A stretch of 64,000 bases of DNA. Origin: Chimonanthus salicifolius (taxonomy: Eukaryota > Streptophyta > Magnoliopsida > Laurales > Calycanthaceae). The position numbers were made by a program, and so were the translations under genes. Location: positions 23,641,302 through 23,705,301 of the forward strand of contig CM023534.1 of assembly GCA_013350335.1 (NCBI GenBank), written 5' to 3'. A model generated the notes under the pieces. The model was given only the letters and a program-made list of their open reading frames with translations. It was not told the origin of the DNA and searched no databases. Below, in pieces: positions 21,891-32,427 of the stretch. Within the stretch, counting starts at the first letter, position 1. Every line of letters starts with the position of its first letter.

Positions 21891-24203
21891 TTGTTTTTAC
21901 TCTCATTGGGCTTGTTAATCTCATGCCCTTACCTTTCAAGCACTCTTGTTGCAGAAAGAGTCAGGTGGACTCTTTGAGTAGGCCCAGGGAGTGGAGCAGT
22001 AGTTGTAGATTTTTTTTACTATTCTTTATTCTCTAGTTTATTTGAGAGAACCATGTGTCTATCTATTTGCTTTATTATCACATACTTTATTTGGGATGAT
22101 TGTAATAACCATATGTGGATTGCTTTTATCTGTTGATGGTTTGGTTTGATTTATTACGTTTGGCAAACTATGATGGATTTAATATGCTGAGGTGGCTTAT
22201 ATGTTTATGATTTTTGTATCGGTAGGTGTTTGTATTCCGTGAGGTTGGGCGCCTCTAGTTTCATTGTGCACCTTATCTCATGCGTCACCTGGCCTGCCGA
22301 GCAACACCTTGCAACTCAAGCTACTGCTCCGGCATCATTCCTCACGTTGCTCATGTCTCCGCCACTCGCTGCTTCACCGCAGATCTCACTGCTCCTTCAG
22401 TGATAGCCAATCCAATATTAGAAAATCCAGCCTCAGTTGTCCTTTATAAGCCTTACATGCTGCTTCTTGTATGCCTTACACACTGCTTCTGTATTTGGAC
22501 TGCCCATGCTGGTTTAAAGACAAATGCCTACTATTTGCTGCTTCGTGCCTAATTGCCCCTGGCTTGCACTGACAGTGTTCTCCCAACTCTGGCCACACTC
22601 TGCACTGTTATTTCTCTCACAATACATCATGCCCGTCTTGTATACCTCTCGGTGTGCTGCTTGCATACCACATGCCCACTTGAAACTTTTCCAGCCCTGC
22701 AACTGTCGTGCTTCCTCTCTTTAAACCTGCACTGTTCTTTGTTCTCAGTCAGCCCCTTTCAGATTCGTGTGTTTACAAGCTCTCAATGAGATAACCCATA
22801 TACAGTCGTACCCTCTCTGTGTGCACACTATGTATGATCTCTATCTCTGCTTGTTTCGACACCTTACACTTGACGGTGATACCTGCAGGAAAACTCCCTC
22901 TCTATCAGCAGTTTGCAAGCCAGTTTTTGAGAAACCCCTTCATTTGCTATGCACGCTGACAGTCTCTGACACACATAAAGCTGTTGACCTCTGTATGGTA
23001 TCTCCTCTCAGATAGCCTGAAGAAACCCCAAAAATGACCTATATTCAGTTCTGACCTGATCTGCTCTTGTCGTTCCTCCCATTCTTCACGTTGAACAATG
23101 AGCTTCTACTCGGCTGCCTCCCACACATCTGAAAGCTCCACCGATCTACTGTCAACTACTTGACTCAGATCTTCCTGCTGTTCTTGAAGACAGTCCAACT
23201 CCACGTTGTATGTGCTGCCTCTTTCTCTCTTCTCTACCTCAAGAAGAAACCCAGCAGCCACTTTTTGTTGTTATCGACAGTTACACACTGACAACGCTGG
23301 CCGCCCAATCTGATCTTTGTAGCCTTCTTTCTTATACACAGCAACCAAGCTGTTGTTCCTCTACAGATGCCTGCTCTGATCTTCCTCTCTTCCACTGGTT
23401 CTTATTCAATTAAACAGTCCCCCAACAGTTTGAAGATCAAGAGATTTCCAGCTCACTGATGTGTGTTAGATAGCTGGCAGCCCTCTCACATACACACGCT
23501 GTTAACCCCTCTCCCTGTTACACGTCTACTTTGGCCCACGATGCAATCACCCATTGTAAAACAAGCACTGTTATATTTATAGGATGCCTCCACGGTCTCC
23601 GTCAAAACCAGTCCCACTTGAACTCATACTTAACAGATGTTCGGGCATTTGTACAGACGTATTTACAGCTTCCCTTCACTGGTCTCTGCAAGAGATTACA
23701 AGGGAAAAATCACCGTTCACGCTGTTGTATATCTGCAGTCTCTTAGAACACACCTACGCTTTTATGATCTCGAACAAAGTTGCCTTCATTGTTACAACCA
23801 ACCCTCTCTCTGAAAACCCACGCTACCTCCGTCGTGTATGCAGTTTCTCTCTCTCTCTGGTTTCTAGCGGAAGAAACAGAGATAATATGTGTGCAGCTCC
23901 TCTCTGATATGTAAAATCGAGAGACTCTGTTCCTACTATGATCTTCGTAGGCTTTTTTCCTGTACACGTCCAACACCTCTGATATGTCCTGTCCAGTCCG
24001 TGCTCTACCTGCTGCAAGTCTGCTAACAAAGCCACCACCTATCAGCACACGATCACGCTTGATTGTTAAAGGGTGATTTTGTCCAAATTTCTATACGGTC
24101 TCGAAACTTTGAAAGAGTTTGAGGTTCATGGATAATCTCTTTTAGAGTAATTAAAATTTATTTTGTTGAAAGTTTATTTTAAGAATGCGCCAATATTTTC
24201 AAC
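21891..24203. other. Unassigned, pyrimidine-rich from about 22260 to 24060
   Basis: The first part is T-rich. From about 22260 to 24060 the plus strand is rich in C and T with many CTG, CTC and CCT trinucleotides, unlike the AT-rich surroundings. Short open frames occur on both strands but none shows a recognisable domain or homopolymeric coding bias. It may be the leader or LTR of an unrecognised element. Confidence 0.3.
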
Positions 24204-24606
24204 GTGATGCATTTAGGTGACAAGTAAATTTTACGGGGATTATCCAAGGTTACCCTTGAGTAAGGGTAACTCTAAGAATGCTAGTGTTCATTTTAAATTA
24301 TATTTTTGAAAAATAATTTATAAAAATGGATAATATTATTATACTGTTTATTATTAGGATTTACTTAATGAATATTATTTAATAATTATATTTTATAAAA
24401 AAATTCAAAAAAATATTAAAATATCACGTTACCCTTGCTTGTAGTTACGAAATAAGATTTTTTTACCCTTAGGGTAAATTTTTACTTTACCACTGCAATT
24501 ACCAAACAAGATAAGGGTAATCCCAGTTCAAGGGTCATCTCCACTCAAGGGTGACCCATGCTCCGAGTAACCCATCTAAAATTTACCCCTCATCCAAATG
24601 CAGCCT
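24204..24606. mobile_element. MITE candidate with imperfect terminal inverted repeats
   Basis: The left end (GATGCATTTAGGTGACAAG, then TAAATTTTAC) and the reverse complement of the right end (GGCTGCATTTGGATGAGGGG, then TAAATTTTAG) align over about 80 bp, including ACCCTTGAGT inside both. The GCATTTGGATG terminal type is common in plant MITEs. The centre is AT-rich. No clear target duplication was found, so the superfamily is open. Confidence 0.55.
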
Positions 24607-24943
24607 AGGACTCCCAGTAACCGGTCTCAAATTCGTGGATCAGTCTTCTACTAGAAGTGGTTACCTCTCTTATGTAGATAACTTGCACCGACCCATGCAG
24701 TTGCAATCAACGTGTGAGTGTCTGACCACCTTTAGGAATCATTCAAACAATGGCTTTCATCTCCAAATATTATTAGGACTTTTGTGTGCCATACCTGCAC
24801 TAATCTTGAGTCACTCATTGTAGGACCCAGAAATTCGAGCCATCCCTAACACTAGTTGTGTTGGGTTTGGGCTTCCAGCACAAAAGACTAGCCAGATAGG
24901 TGGAGTTGTCCACCTGAATCCATATGTATTGGCTTGGGGGCTA

Positions 24944-24955
24944 GCTCTGATACCA
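24944..24955 (-). promoter_or_regulatory. Copia-type primer binding site (initiator Met tRNA)
   Basis: The minus strand reads TGGTATCAGAGC, the standard copia primer site complementary to the 3' end of initiator-Met tRNA. The sequence starting TGTTGGGATTTAATCCCC at 24958 would be the adjoining 5' LTR of a minus-strand element. No gag or pol was found to the left, so this is an orphan end. Confidence 0.75.
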
Positions 24956-24957
24956 CT

Positions 24958-25330
24958 TGTTGGGATTTAATCCCCGATAGAGAAATAAAATCAACAGAAT
25001 AAGCAGAAGCACAATAAGAAATCAAGCACCACAAGACACTGGGATTTTAAGTGATTCGGCCCACACAAGCCTACGTCTACGGAGCAACAAATAACTTCAT
25101 TATATGAGAGAAAAGAGAGCAATACATGTACAACCATTGACTCCTTGAGTTCAACTCTCAAACCCAACACCCGAGTCCCATGTACACCATATCCCATGTA
25201 CACCATGTCCCTCTCTCGATGCCTTCTTTTGATTCCATGCTCACATGGTTTGTGAGGTACATGGGACTCGGGTGTTGGGTTTGAGAGTTAACTCAAGGAG
25301 TCGATGCTTGTAATTGTTGTGGGGTCGAGC
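24958..25330 (-). mobile_element. Orphan copia LTR with a long perfect hairpin
   Basis: LTR-like DNA beside the primer site. It contains TTCGGCCCACACAAGCCTAC, a pattern common in copia LTRs. It holds two inverted arms, 25139-25185 and 25257-25302, which are identical apart from one inserted base. The arms carry CTCAAACCCAACACCCGAGT and its reverse complement and are separated by about 70 bp. The outer LTR limit is not clear. Confidence 0.6.
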
Positions 25331-25655
25331 CCCACCACCGCTTAAACACAAGAAAGAGGTGTGAGTTGATAGAATAAAATAAAATAAAAAAAAGAAAAAA
25401 TAGGAGAGGCCAGTAGTGTATTGCACAAAATAACACACGGCAGTGAAGAAAAAAAAAATCTCATACACGGCAGAGAGAGAAAAGGAGAGAGAGGCAAGGA
25501 TGAAGAAGAGAGAAGGGGACAAGTGAGATCTAGACACCGTTCTTGCTTGAATTCAACTCAGATTTTGAGGGTTTGCCCAATGCATGTGGACTCAAGATCC
25601 TTTAACCGAACGAGATGGTTGTCGACGATGTTTGATCCGTCGGATGGCCTCGTTT

Positions 25656-25784
25656 GAGAGGGGGATTGTTGGGGCTGAAACGAGTCCCACATCGGTTGGA
25701 AGAGGGGGGAAATAGAGAGTTATAAGGTGATGGGCAACTACACCTATAAGACTAATCTTTTGCGCTGGAAATCCAGGCCCAACA
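25656..25784 (+). mobile_element. Polypurine tract and short (118-bp) LTR end
   Basis: GAGAGGGGGA at 25656-25665 looks like a polypurine tract. It is followed by TGTTGGGGCTGAAACGAGTC, then the common plant LTR string CCCACATCGGTTGG, and closes in CAGGCCCAACA at 25784. The termini TGTTGGGGC/GCCCAACA are inverted. GTTATAAGG lies in the middle as a possible TATA box. This would be the 3' end of a plus-strand LTR element; the sequence upstream (25340-25655) has no recognisable pol. Confidence 0.55.
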
Positions 25785-26082
25785 AGTTACACTTGAATTT
25801 ACTCAAGAGTGTAGATTAACTATTTATAGAAGTACAGATAAAACTAAAAGTGAATTCATTTATGTATTTTTAATAACTCATCCACTCAATTCTTCAAAAG
25901 TAATATATAAGTGAAGGCCCACCTATTATGGACTATCCAGTCATACCATTGACTACAGACCCTTTCATGTATTTACAGGCCATCCTATCCCTATCATCAC
26001 ACTTCTTTGAACAATGTAAAAATCTATGGAATTTCTTTGATTTAAGAAGGATAACTTGACAAATATAGGGAAAAAATTGCTT

Positions 26083-26115
<33 letters not shown>

Positions 26116-26247
26116 ACATTTGACCAAAAATATAAAAAATATACATCTTATAAAAAAATAAAGCTTCAATTCATACTCTGATAAGCTCACCCAACACAGT
26201 TTATTTGTCACTGTATGCATGAAAGTATATCCCAGGTACTCATGATC
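25785..26247. other. Unassigned, with a (TA)n tract at 26085-26113
   Basis: AT-rich flank downstream of the phosphatase pseudogene on its coding strand. It may include the gene's former 3' region. A TA microsatellite of about 14 units lies at 26085-26113. Confidence 0.5.
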
Positions 26248-28729
26248 TTACACCCTATGAGTCTTCCTCAATCTCACCAAGGACTTCAAAAAATCCATCA
26301 CGTACAAAAGTGGGATAATTTATGGTAATGAGGGGGAATACAAAAAGATTTCTTATAATCTTGGGTCGCGTAGAAGGAAAATCAGGTAGAAAAATCAGGG
26401 CAACAGTCCTTGCAAATGAATATTGAACTTCCACATAAAGCAAAAAGGGGTTCAAGAGAACTCTTCCTCAAGATTTTTTTCGTCAATTTATTTACCAGAA
26501 ATTTAAAGTCCAGAAGAAATATTTGTAGACATTATAGTTCTATAACCAATTCATTTGCAAAGCATGTTGCTCATGCTTACTCTGAGAATTCCTTAACAAA
26601 ATTATTGTCTTTTAATGGATCGTTTATACCTCAGATGGATCTCTCAATGAGTAGAAGGCATTGGATTCTTTAGGCAGCGGTGAAACTAAAATGCCGTAAC
26701 CTCTATTCAACTGCCGCAAGACCTACTAGAACCACAAAATGTCATTAAATTTTTGACCAACACAGGATCCACACTGCAATGATAGAGCCATCTACTAAAG
26801 CTAAGAACCAGCCTTTTACCTTTAAAGCATCTTCATCTGTACGGTCATCTCCAACATATATAGGAAGTATATCATCACATTTACTTAATCCTAGGTCATT
26901 AGATACCCATGAAGATGGTTAGAAAACATGTCTGCTTATTCTGGTAGGTGCTTGCACGTTTAATGAATTAGCTAACCTAGTAATTCAAGCAAAAATTCAA
27001 CAGCTTTCCCCATGTCCCAATTAATTACCGGGCGGATCTCTAACCTATATAAAAAAAAAAAACAACCAAATTGGTATATGAGAAAATAGTCTTCAAATTT
27101 AAAATAATAAAAAAAGTCGATCACCATGTCTCCCAATTGAAAATTTTATGTGTAACCATAAATCATAGATATCAAAATCACATATTACCTTCCGCCCATG
27201 TGTTAGTCGTAAACGTGGGTAGTCATTTAGGATGTTATGAACACATTGTGCAACAATTGGCCAATTCTGACATGTTTAGAAGAAGCAAAATCAAAACATT
27301 AAGAAACATAACTGGTCTATGCAAATTCAGACAGATACAATATGACGATGATCCTGAGTCAAGCCCTTACAGTTTCACCGACAAGACGGTAATTGATAGA
27401 ATCTACATTAGATTGGGATTATCTTAATGATAAAATTTAGATTACATTTATCTCATTATCTTGTTATTGGAATTTATCATATTCTAGAATTAGATGAGTT
27501 TTATCTTATTATCTTGATGTATTTGACAATATTATTATTTTACATGGTATCATAGTCAAGTTTTTTTTTTTTTTTTCGTTTGGAGATGGAGCGGAGATAT
27601 GTTAGGAGGGATGAGAAAGGGTAACCCGAATAACTGTGTCCCCTCCCTCTGCTCCCTCTCTTCATTCGATTAAAACAAAAGAAGCAAAATTATCTTCTTC
27701 CTCTCGTCCAAAAAAAAAAAAATCTATTACCGCAGTTTGATTGAGTTTTGCAACCAATAATAAAACAAAAAAAAATAATTACGTGTACAGTAACAACACA
27801 TAGATCACGACCCCACTTCCTGACTCCAAGTCCATCCTCATGCAGCCTCCGTCTCTGCACTTGCCTTTGCATTGTCACCGCATGTGTTTTGTAGAGAGAA
27901 AATCAAGGCAAAACCAACATCACAACCCCATTCTTTTCTTGGCAGGTTTTTGTAAAAAAAAAATAGCAACATCTCTGTCCTCAATGACCAAGGTCCATAC
28001 AATGGTTATTTGGTTTCAAACTTGAGGTTCATGGTTGGGCACTCAGTTCCTACTTCCACTTCTCTTTTCAATATTCTTTTGTAGTGGACAATCGTAGCTC
28101 GCCAGTCTACAGCCTGATGTCGTCTCTAACAAATCTAATTTTCACAGCCAGTCAATGTGTTTCAAATTCATCCAATTAGCAGTTAATCAGTGTGTTGCTT
28201 CATCACTTCATCTGGCCAGTCAGTGTGCCACATTTCATCTGTCATTCCTGCTGTTTCCAAACTTAGTGTTATTCCATACATGCTATAGCTTGCGGGGTTG
28301 TGATAGAATCTAGATTAGATTCAGTTTATCTTAATGATAAAATTTAGATTAGATTTATCTCATTATCTTGTCATTATAATTTATCTTATCTTAGAATTAG
28401 ATGAGTTTTATTTTATTATCTTGATTTATTTGATTTCTTCTATAAATAAATAATCTCTTTATGGAAAGAGACACCGAAGTAATATTATTATTTCACAGTA
28501 ATGAACAAAGACAAAACTTATTATTTTCAACTTTTGCACCCCTAATCCTTTAGTATTCTCGACAAGGGTTCTAAAAACCTATCAAACCTGAAAACAACAA
28601 GCTTATCAGGGTAAGAACAATAATGAAGGTAAGGTTTATTTTGTACATATAATATATTGATCGCAATCATACCTCATCAATCATAGGTATAAATTCACGA
28701 GCAGGCTGGAATAGATTCACTTCCTTTCC
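26248..28729 (-). pseudogene. Trehalose-6-phosphate phosphatase, C-terminal exons
   Basis: The family removes phosphate from trehalose-6-phosphate (HAD superfamily). Seven exon-like blocks lie in order on the minus strand. 28673-28729 reads GKEVNLFQPAREFIPMIDE. 28503-28587 plus 27371-27393 holds GAKVENNKFC and VHYR. 27189-27266 has [15 protein letters not shown]. 26977-27044 has LEIRPVINWDMGKAVEFLLE. 26820-26890 has [17 protein letters not shown], the acidic motif near the active site. 26630-26722 has [20 protein letters not shown]. 26248-26301 has MDFLKSLVRLRKTH, then a stop codon. Most junctions keep GT and AG. Damage: a TRIM splits the second block, stops open that block, two bases are missing at the start of 27044, and the last acceptor reads AC. 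The exons with the nucleophile motif are absent. Family call by motif. Confidence 0.88.
27394..28497 (+). mobile_element. TRIM-like LTR element inside a phosphatase exon
   Basis: A complete 1104-bp non-coding LTR element. The 5' LTR is 27394-27544 (151 bp, TGATAGAATC...TTTTACA) and the 3' LTR is 28301-28497 (197 bp, TGATAGAATC...TTTCACA). The primer site TGGTATCATAG at 27545-27555 is a slightly decayed initiator-Met type. A short GCGGGGTTG at 28292-28300 stands where the polypurine tract should be. The target duplications GTAAT (27389-27393 and 28498-28502) are perfect. The 5' LTR lacks about 46 bp, including TCTATAAATAA, that the 3' LTR keeps, so its promoter is probably lost. No gag or pol is present. 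Confidence 0.93.
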
Positions 28730-29039
28730 CTAACACACACCCCATACATATTTAAAGGTTTTATATATGCCAAATTCCACTTTTAAATTCAAGTGATTAA
28801 ATACAATTAAACAAGAAATGAGAAATCACTCAAGGGATATGGATCAAGGTTTCGTTATGCTTATAAGGCGTATAGATCTACAACAAGAAGTGTAGCCTTC
28901 AGGTCATGGTGAGAAATCAACCCTTCAAAACCTCCGGGGCAAAAGGCTACAAGAAACAGGGCACTGTTCTTCTCAAGCAAAGACATTCAGAAAAAAACTC
29001 AAATACTTCTAGCCATTTATTGTAGTTTGGATTGAGTTC

Positions 29040-29690
29040 TGTTAGTCAAGGTAGATTGTCCCAGCGGGCGTGAATAAGATTATTCGAGAATTTTAACTTT
29101 CTTTAAATAATATTGATTAATAAATATTAATCTTGAAGCAACTAACCAATATTCAAAACCTATTATTATGATTTAACAATGTATTGTGAATTTAAAATGA
29201 AATTTTAACAATCACAAATTCACCTAAGCAAGCTTGCAAGAAGTATGAGAGATGAATCACAAATGCACAAAATAAGGTGAAAGAGGTGAGAAGAAATGGA
29301 TGAGTATGATACAAAGATTTTTACGTGGTTCAGCAACCTTTCCTACATCTACGCTTCAAGTACACCACTTGAGGATTCCACTAAACTTCTCCTTCACGGG
29401 TAGAGAAGAAACCTATTACAACCTTGATCTCTTTAACGGGTAGAGATCGAACCTATACAACACTTGATCTTCTTCATGGGTGAAGATCGGACCTATAATT
29501 GTCAAGAGAGAAGACACCTCTCTCCTTAGAAGGGTTACACTAACCATACACAAATTACACAATGATAGAAAGAATTTGATTTTTACGAAAAATACTAAGA
29601 ACGCTTTGCCTTTTGATGCTTGAATTGGTCTTGGCACGTTCTTGAAGTTATTCTTATTTAACTTGAAGACTGATCAGTGCTTGATTTGTG
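29040..29690 (-). mobile_element. Copia-LTR-like block, first copy
   Basis: Contains ATTGTCCCAGCGGGCGTGAA, then TTTTTACGTGGTTCAGCAAC and CAAGTACACCACTTGAGGAT. These match the copia 5' LTR at 51949-52330 in order and strand, so the block derives from a SIRE-like LTR or from a leader of shared origin. It runs directly into the gypsy gag start at 29699. The duplicate is 30000-30660. Confidence 0.7.
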
Positions 29691-29698
29691 AATAGGCT

Positions 29699-29947
29699 AT
29701 GGTAAACACCCATTCCAATGGGAGAGGCCGTCCAGGGCCATATGGGATGCCTGAGATTACAAAGGTATTGGAGACTCCACAAACTGAGGAGAACACGTCG
29801 GTGGTAGTACCCGAGGGAGCAGTAGAGCAGCCTCCGGTGGTCTCTGTACCAATTATGGGTCCTGATCAAGGACACCGAGACTCTGAGGCGATGTTCGCCC
29901 GATACGAGAGGATGATCGAGGCATATGAGAGGAATATGAAAAGACAT
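29699..29947 (+). pseudogene. Gypsy gag N-terminus, truncated duplicate
   Basis: Starts MVNTHSNGRGRPGPYGMPEI and includes PIMGPDQGHRDSEAMFARYE and RMIEAYERNMKR. It is the duplicate of the gag start at 30666, about 83 codons long, and is cut off where the second tandem copy begins. The CCHC region is absent. Confidence 0.85.
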
Positions 29948-29999
29948 TTAGAAAAAAAAAAAACTCAGATACTTCTAGCTATTTATTGTAGTTTGGATT

Positions 30000-30660
30000 G
30001 AGTTATGTTAGTCAAGGTAGATTGTCCCAACGGGGGGTGAATAAGATTATTCGAGAATTTTAACTTTCTTTAAATAATATTGATTAATAAATATTAATCT
30101 TGAAGCAACTAACTAATGTTCAAAACCTATTATTACGATTTAACAAAGTATTGTGAATTTAAAATGAAATTTTAACAATCACAAATTCACCTAAGGAAGC
30201 TTGCAAGAAGTATAAGAGATGAATCACAAGTGCACAAAATAAGGTGAAAGAGGTGAGAAGAAATGGATGAGTATGACACAAAGATTTTTACGTGGTTCAG
30301 CAACCTTGCCTACATCCATGCCTCAAGTACACCATTTGAGGATTCCACTAAACTTCTCCTTCACAGGTGGAGAAGAAATCTATTACAACCTTGATCTCTT
30401 TCACGGGTAGCGATCGAACCTATACAACACTTGATCTTCTTCATGGGTGAAGATCGGACCGATAATTGTCAAGAGAGAAGACACCTCTCTCCTTAAAAGG
30501 GTTACACTAACCGTACACAAATTACACAATGATAGAAAGAATTTGATTTTTCGAAAAATACTAAGAACGCTTTGCCTTTTGATGCTTGAATTGGTCTTGG
30601 CACAGTTCTTGAAGTTATTCTTATTTAACTTGAAGACTGATCAGTGCTTGATTTGTGAAC
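30000..30660 (-). mobile_element. Copia-LTR-like block, second copy
   Basis: Second tandem copy of the block at 29040-29690, with the same TTTTTACGTGGTTCAGCAAC and TACACCATTTGAGGATTCCA landmarks. It is fused to the longer gag frame at 30666. Confidence 0.7.
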
Positions 30661-30665
30661 AGGCT

Positions 30666-31830
30666 ATGGTAAACACACGTTCCAATGGGGGAGGCCGTCT
30701 AGGGCCATATGGGATGCCTGAGATTACAGTGGTATTGGAGACTCCACAAGATGAGGTGGAGAACACGCCGGTGGTAGTACCCGAGGGACCAGTAGAGCAG
30801 CTTCTGGTGGTCCCTGTACCAATTATGGGTCCTGATCAAGGACACCGAGACCCTGAGGTGATGTTCGCCCAATACGAGAGGATGATCGAGGCATATGAGA
30901 GGAATATGAAAAGACAACAAGATCTGATAGATCAGCATGTCGATCAACCCGTAAATCCACCACGTGCAGTTGGATAGTTTGAAACTAGACAGATGGTGGC
31001 GCTCAGAGAATTCAAGTGTTATTTTCCGTCTATATATTATGGGGGTGCGAACCCCTTGGAGGCTAAGAGATGGGTGGGGGAGATGGACCTCCTGCTAGAT
31101 TCATTGGGTATTGTAGAGCCCGATCTGAGAGTCACTCTAGCAACGTACCACCTTCAGGGAGAGGCTTCCAATTGGTGGCTTGACGAGCCCCTCCGAGAGT
31201 TGGACCGAGCTGATTGGGACAGGTTCAAGGAGCTCTTCTTAGCTAAGTTCTTTCCATCAGTGGTGAAGCAATAAAAAACCAGCGAGTTCATTAAGCTGGA
31301 GCAGGGCAGCAATATTGTGTGGGAGTACGATGCCCGTTTTGTGGTACTGTCAAACTATGCTCCACATTTGGTGGCGAAAGAGGAGGAAAAGTCCCGCAAG
31401 TTTGAGGAGGGCCTACACTCGGCTCTGCAGTGCATGTTTATGCCTTTGAGGTGCACTACCTACGCAGAGATGGTACAATGGGATCTGATAGTAGAGGGCT
31501 CCATCATGAGATCCAGCGGCACAGTCTACCAACCATCATCAGTGAGTACTTATAGGCCGAGCAGAGGCCATGACTGGAAGAAAAGACGACCAACGCCTTA
31601 TCAGACGCGAAGAGCTATTCATGGCCGACCACATCCCAGTTCGATTGTGCCAACAGTGTGTGGTCAACCCGAGCCCAGCAGGTGTTTCAATTGCGGCCAG
31701 GTCGGTCACATTCGGAGGGACTGTTCTTAATTTCAGCAGCGGCCTAAGGCCTTTCATCGCAACATTTGCTGGGAGACTGGACATATCTCGCGAGACTGTC
31801 CCCATCACGGTGGCCGAGGTGTTGTAGTGG
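30666..31830 (+). pseudogene. Ty3/gypsy gag (chromovirus-like)
   Basis: Capsid/nucleocapsid polyprotein of a Ty3/gypsy retrotransposon. One frame runs from MVNTRSNGGGR at 30666. It holds EAKRWVGEMDLLLDSLGIVE and LATYHLQGEASNWWLDEPLR, the retrotransposon gag core, at roughly residues 120-190. RCFNCGQVGHIRRDCS near 31680-31728 is a CCHC zinc knuckle. A second, degraded one reads ICWETGHISRDC, with the first Cys context changed. In-frame stops at about 30975, 31272 and 31728 interrupt it, and a frameshift separates it from the protease. The gag is preceded by an inserted or fused copia-LTR-like block, not by its own leader. Confidence 0.88.
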
Positions 31831-31929
31831 CGCCCACCCAGGCGATGGTTCCTCCATTTGGATACTGTCGGATGACACGGACTCAACCTACGACACCGAA
31901 AGCAGCTCCTCCGCAAAGAGGCAGGGGCC

Positions 31930-32340
31930 GAGGTATGCCCTAATGCAACAACTAGAGGAGTTCCTACCACCATCAGTCATGCAGGGTATGTTAGTTGTTC
32001 TTGGTTATTTGGCTCGTGTTTTATTTGATTTGGGTGCCTCGCACTCTTATGTTGCTTTGGATTTTGCCCTTAGTTCTGGTTTGAGAGTAGAGAGGGCTAA
32101 GACACCTTTACGTATCAGATCCCCTTTGGGTAGTGAGGTAGTTGTAGATCTGATTTGTCGGGGTTGTGTTTTATCCATGGGTGGTTGCACCTTAAGTTTG
32201 ATCTGCGAATCATGGATATGTCAGAGTTTGATGTTATTGTTAGGATGGACTGGTTGTACTCCCACCGTGTCGTCATTGACTGCTATCGCAAGAGAGTTTC
32301 AGTTAATACTGCTTCAGGCAAGGCCTTTGTTGAGTGGTAG
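31930..32340 (+). pseudogene. Gypsy aspartic protease
   Basis: Retroviral-type aspartic protease that would mature the polyprotein. The frame beginning near 31940 reads QGMLVVLGYLARVLFDLGAS, then HSYVALDFALSSGLRVE. The family's active-site D(S/T)GA is DLGA here, so the catalytic triplet is altered. A frameshift near 32160 moves the homology to another frame, which reads MDMSEFDVIVRMDWLYSHRV, the D-M-x-x-x-D-V-I-x-x-M-D-W-L signature near the protease end. Inactive by both changes. Confidence 0.8.
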
Positions 32341-32427
32341 AACACCGCCATTTGTCCGAGCGTAGATGCGTTAGGTGGACTTGTGGCTAGTTAAAGTTGA
32401 GAGGGTTCGGGGCCAGCAGGTGCTGAG

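Larger units (their letters stand above)
28979..30916 (+). repeat. Tandem duplication, 0.96-kb unit, at gypsy 5' end
   Basis: 28979-29939 and 29940-30909 are two head-to-tail copies, 961 and 970 bp. The same 7-bp AAAGACA stands at 28979, 29940 and 30910, pointing to a microhomology-mediated duplication. Each copy holds a copia-LTR-like block followed by the first codons of a gypsy gag. The copies differ by scattered substitutions and small indels. Confidence 0.9.

Noticed and set aside
22280..22552. Open frames in the pyrimidine-rich stretch
   Set aside because: Cys/Leu/Pro-rich translations of CT-rich DNA with no domain or splice support.
31539..31973. 144-codon minus-strand open frame
   Set aside because: Antisense to the gypsy gag zinc-knuckle region; an antisense shadow.
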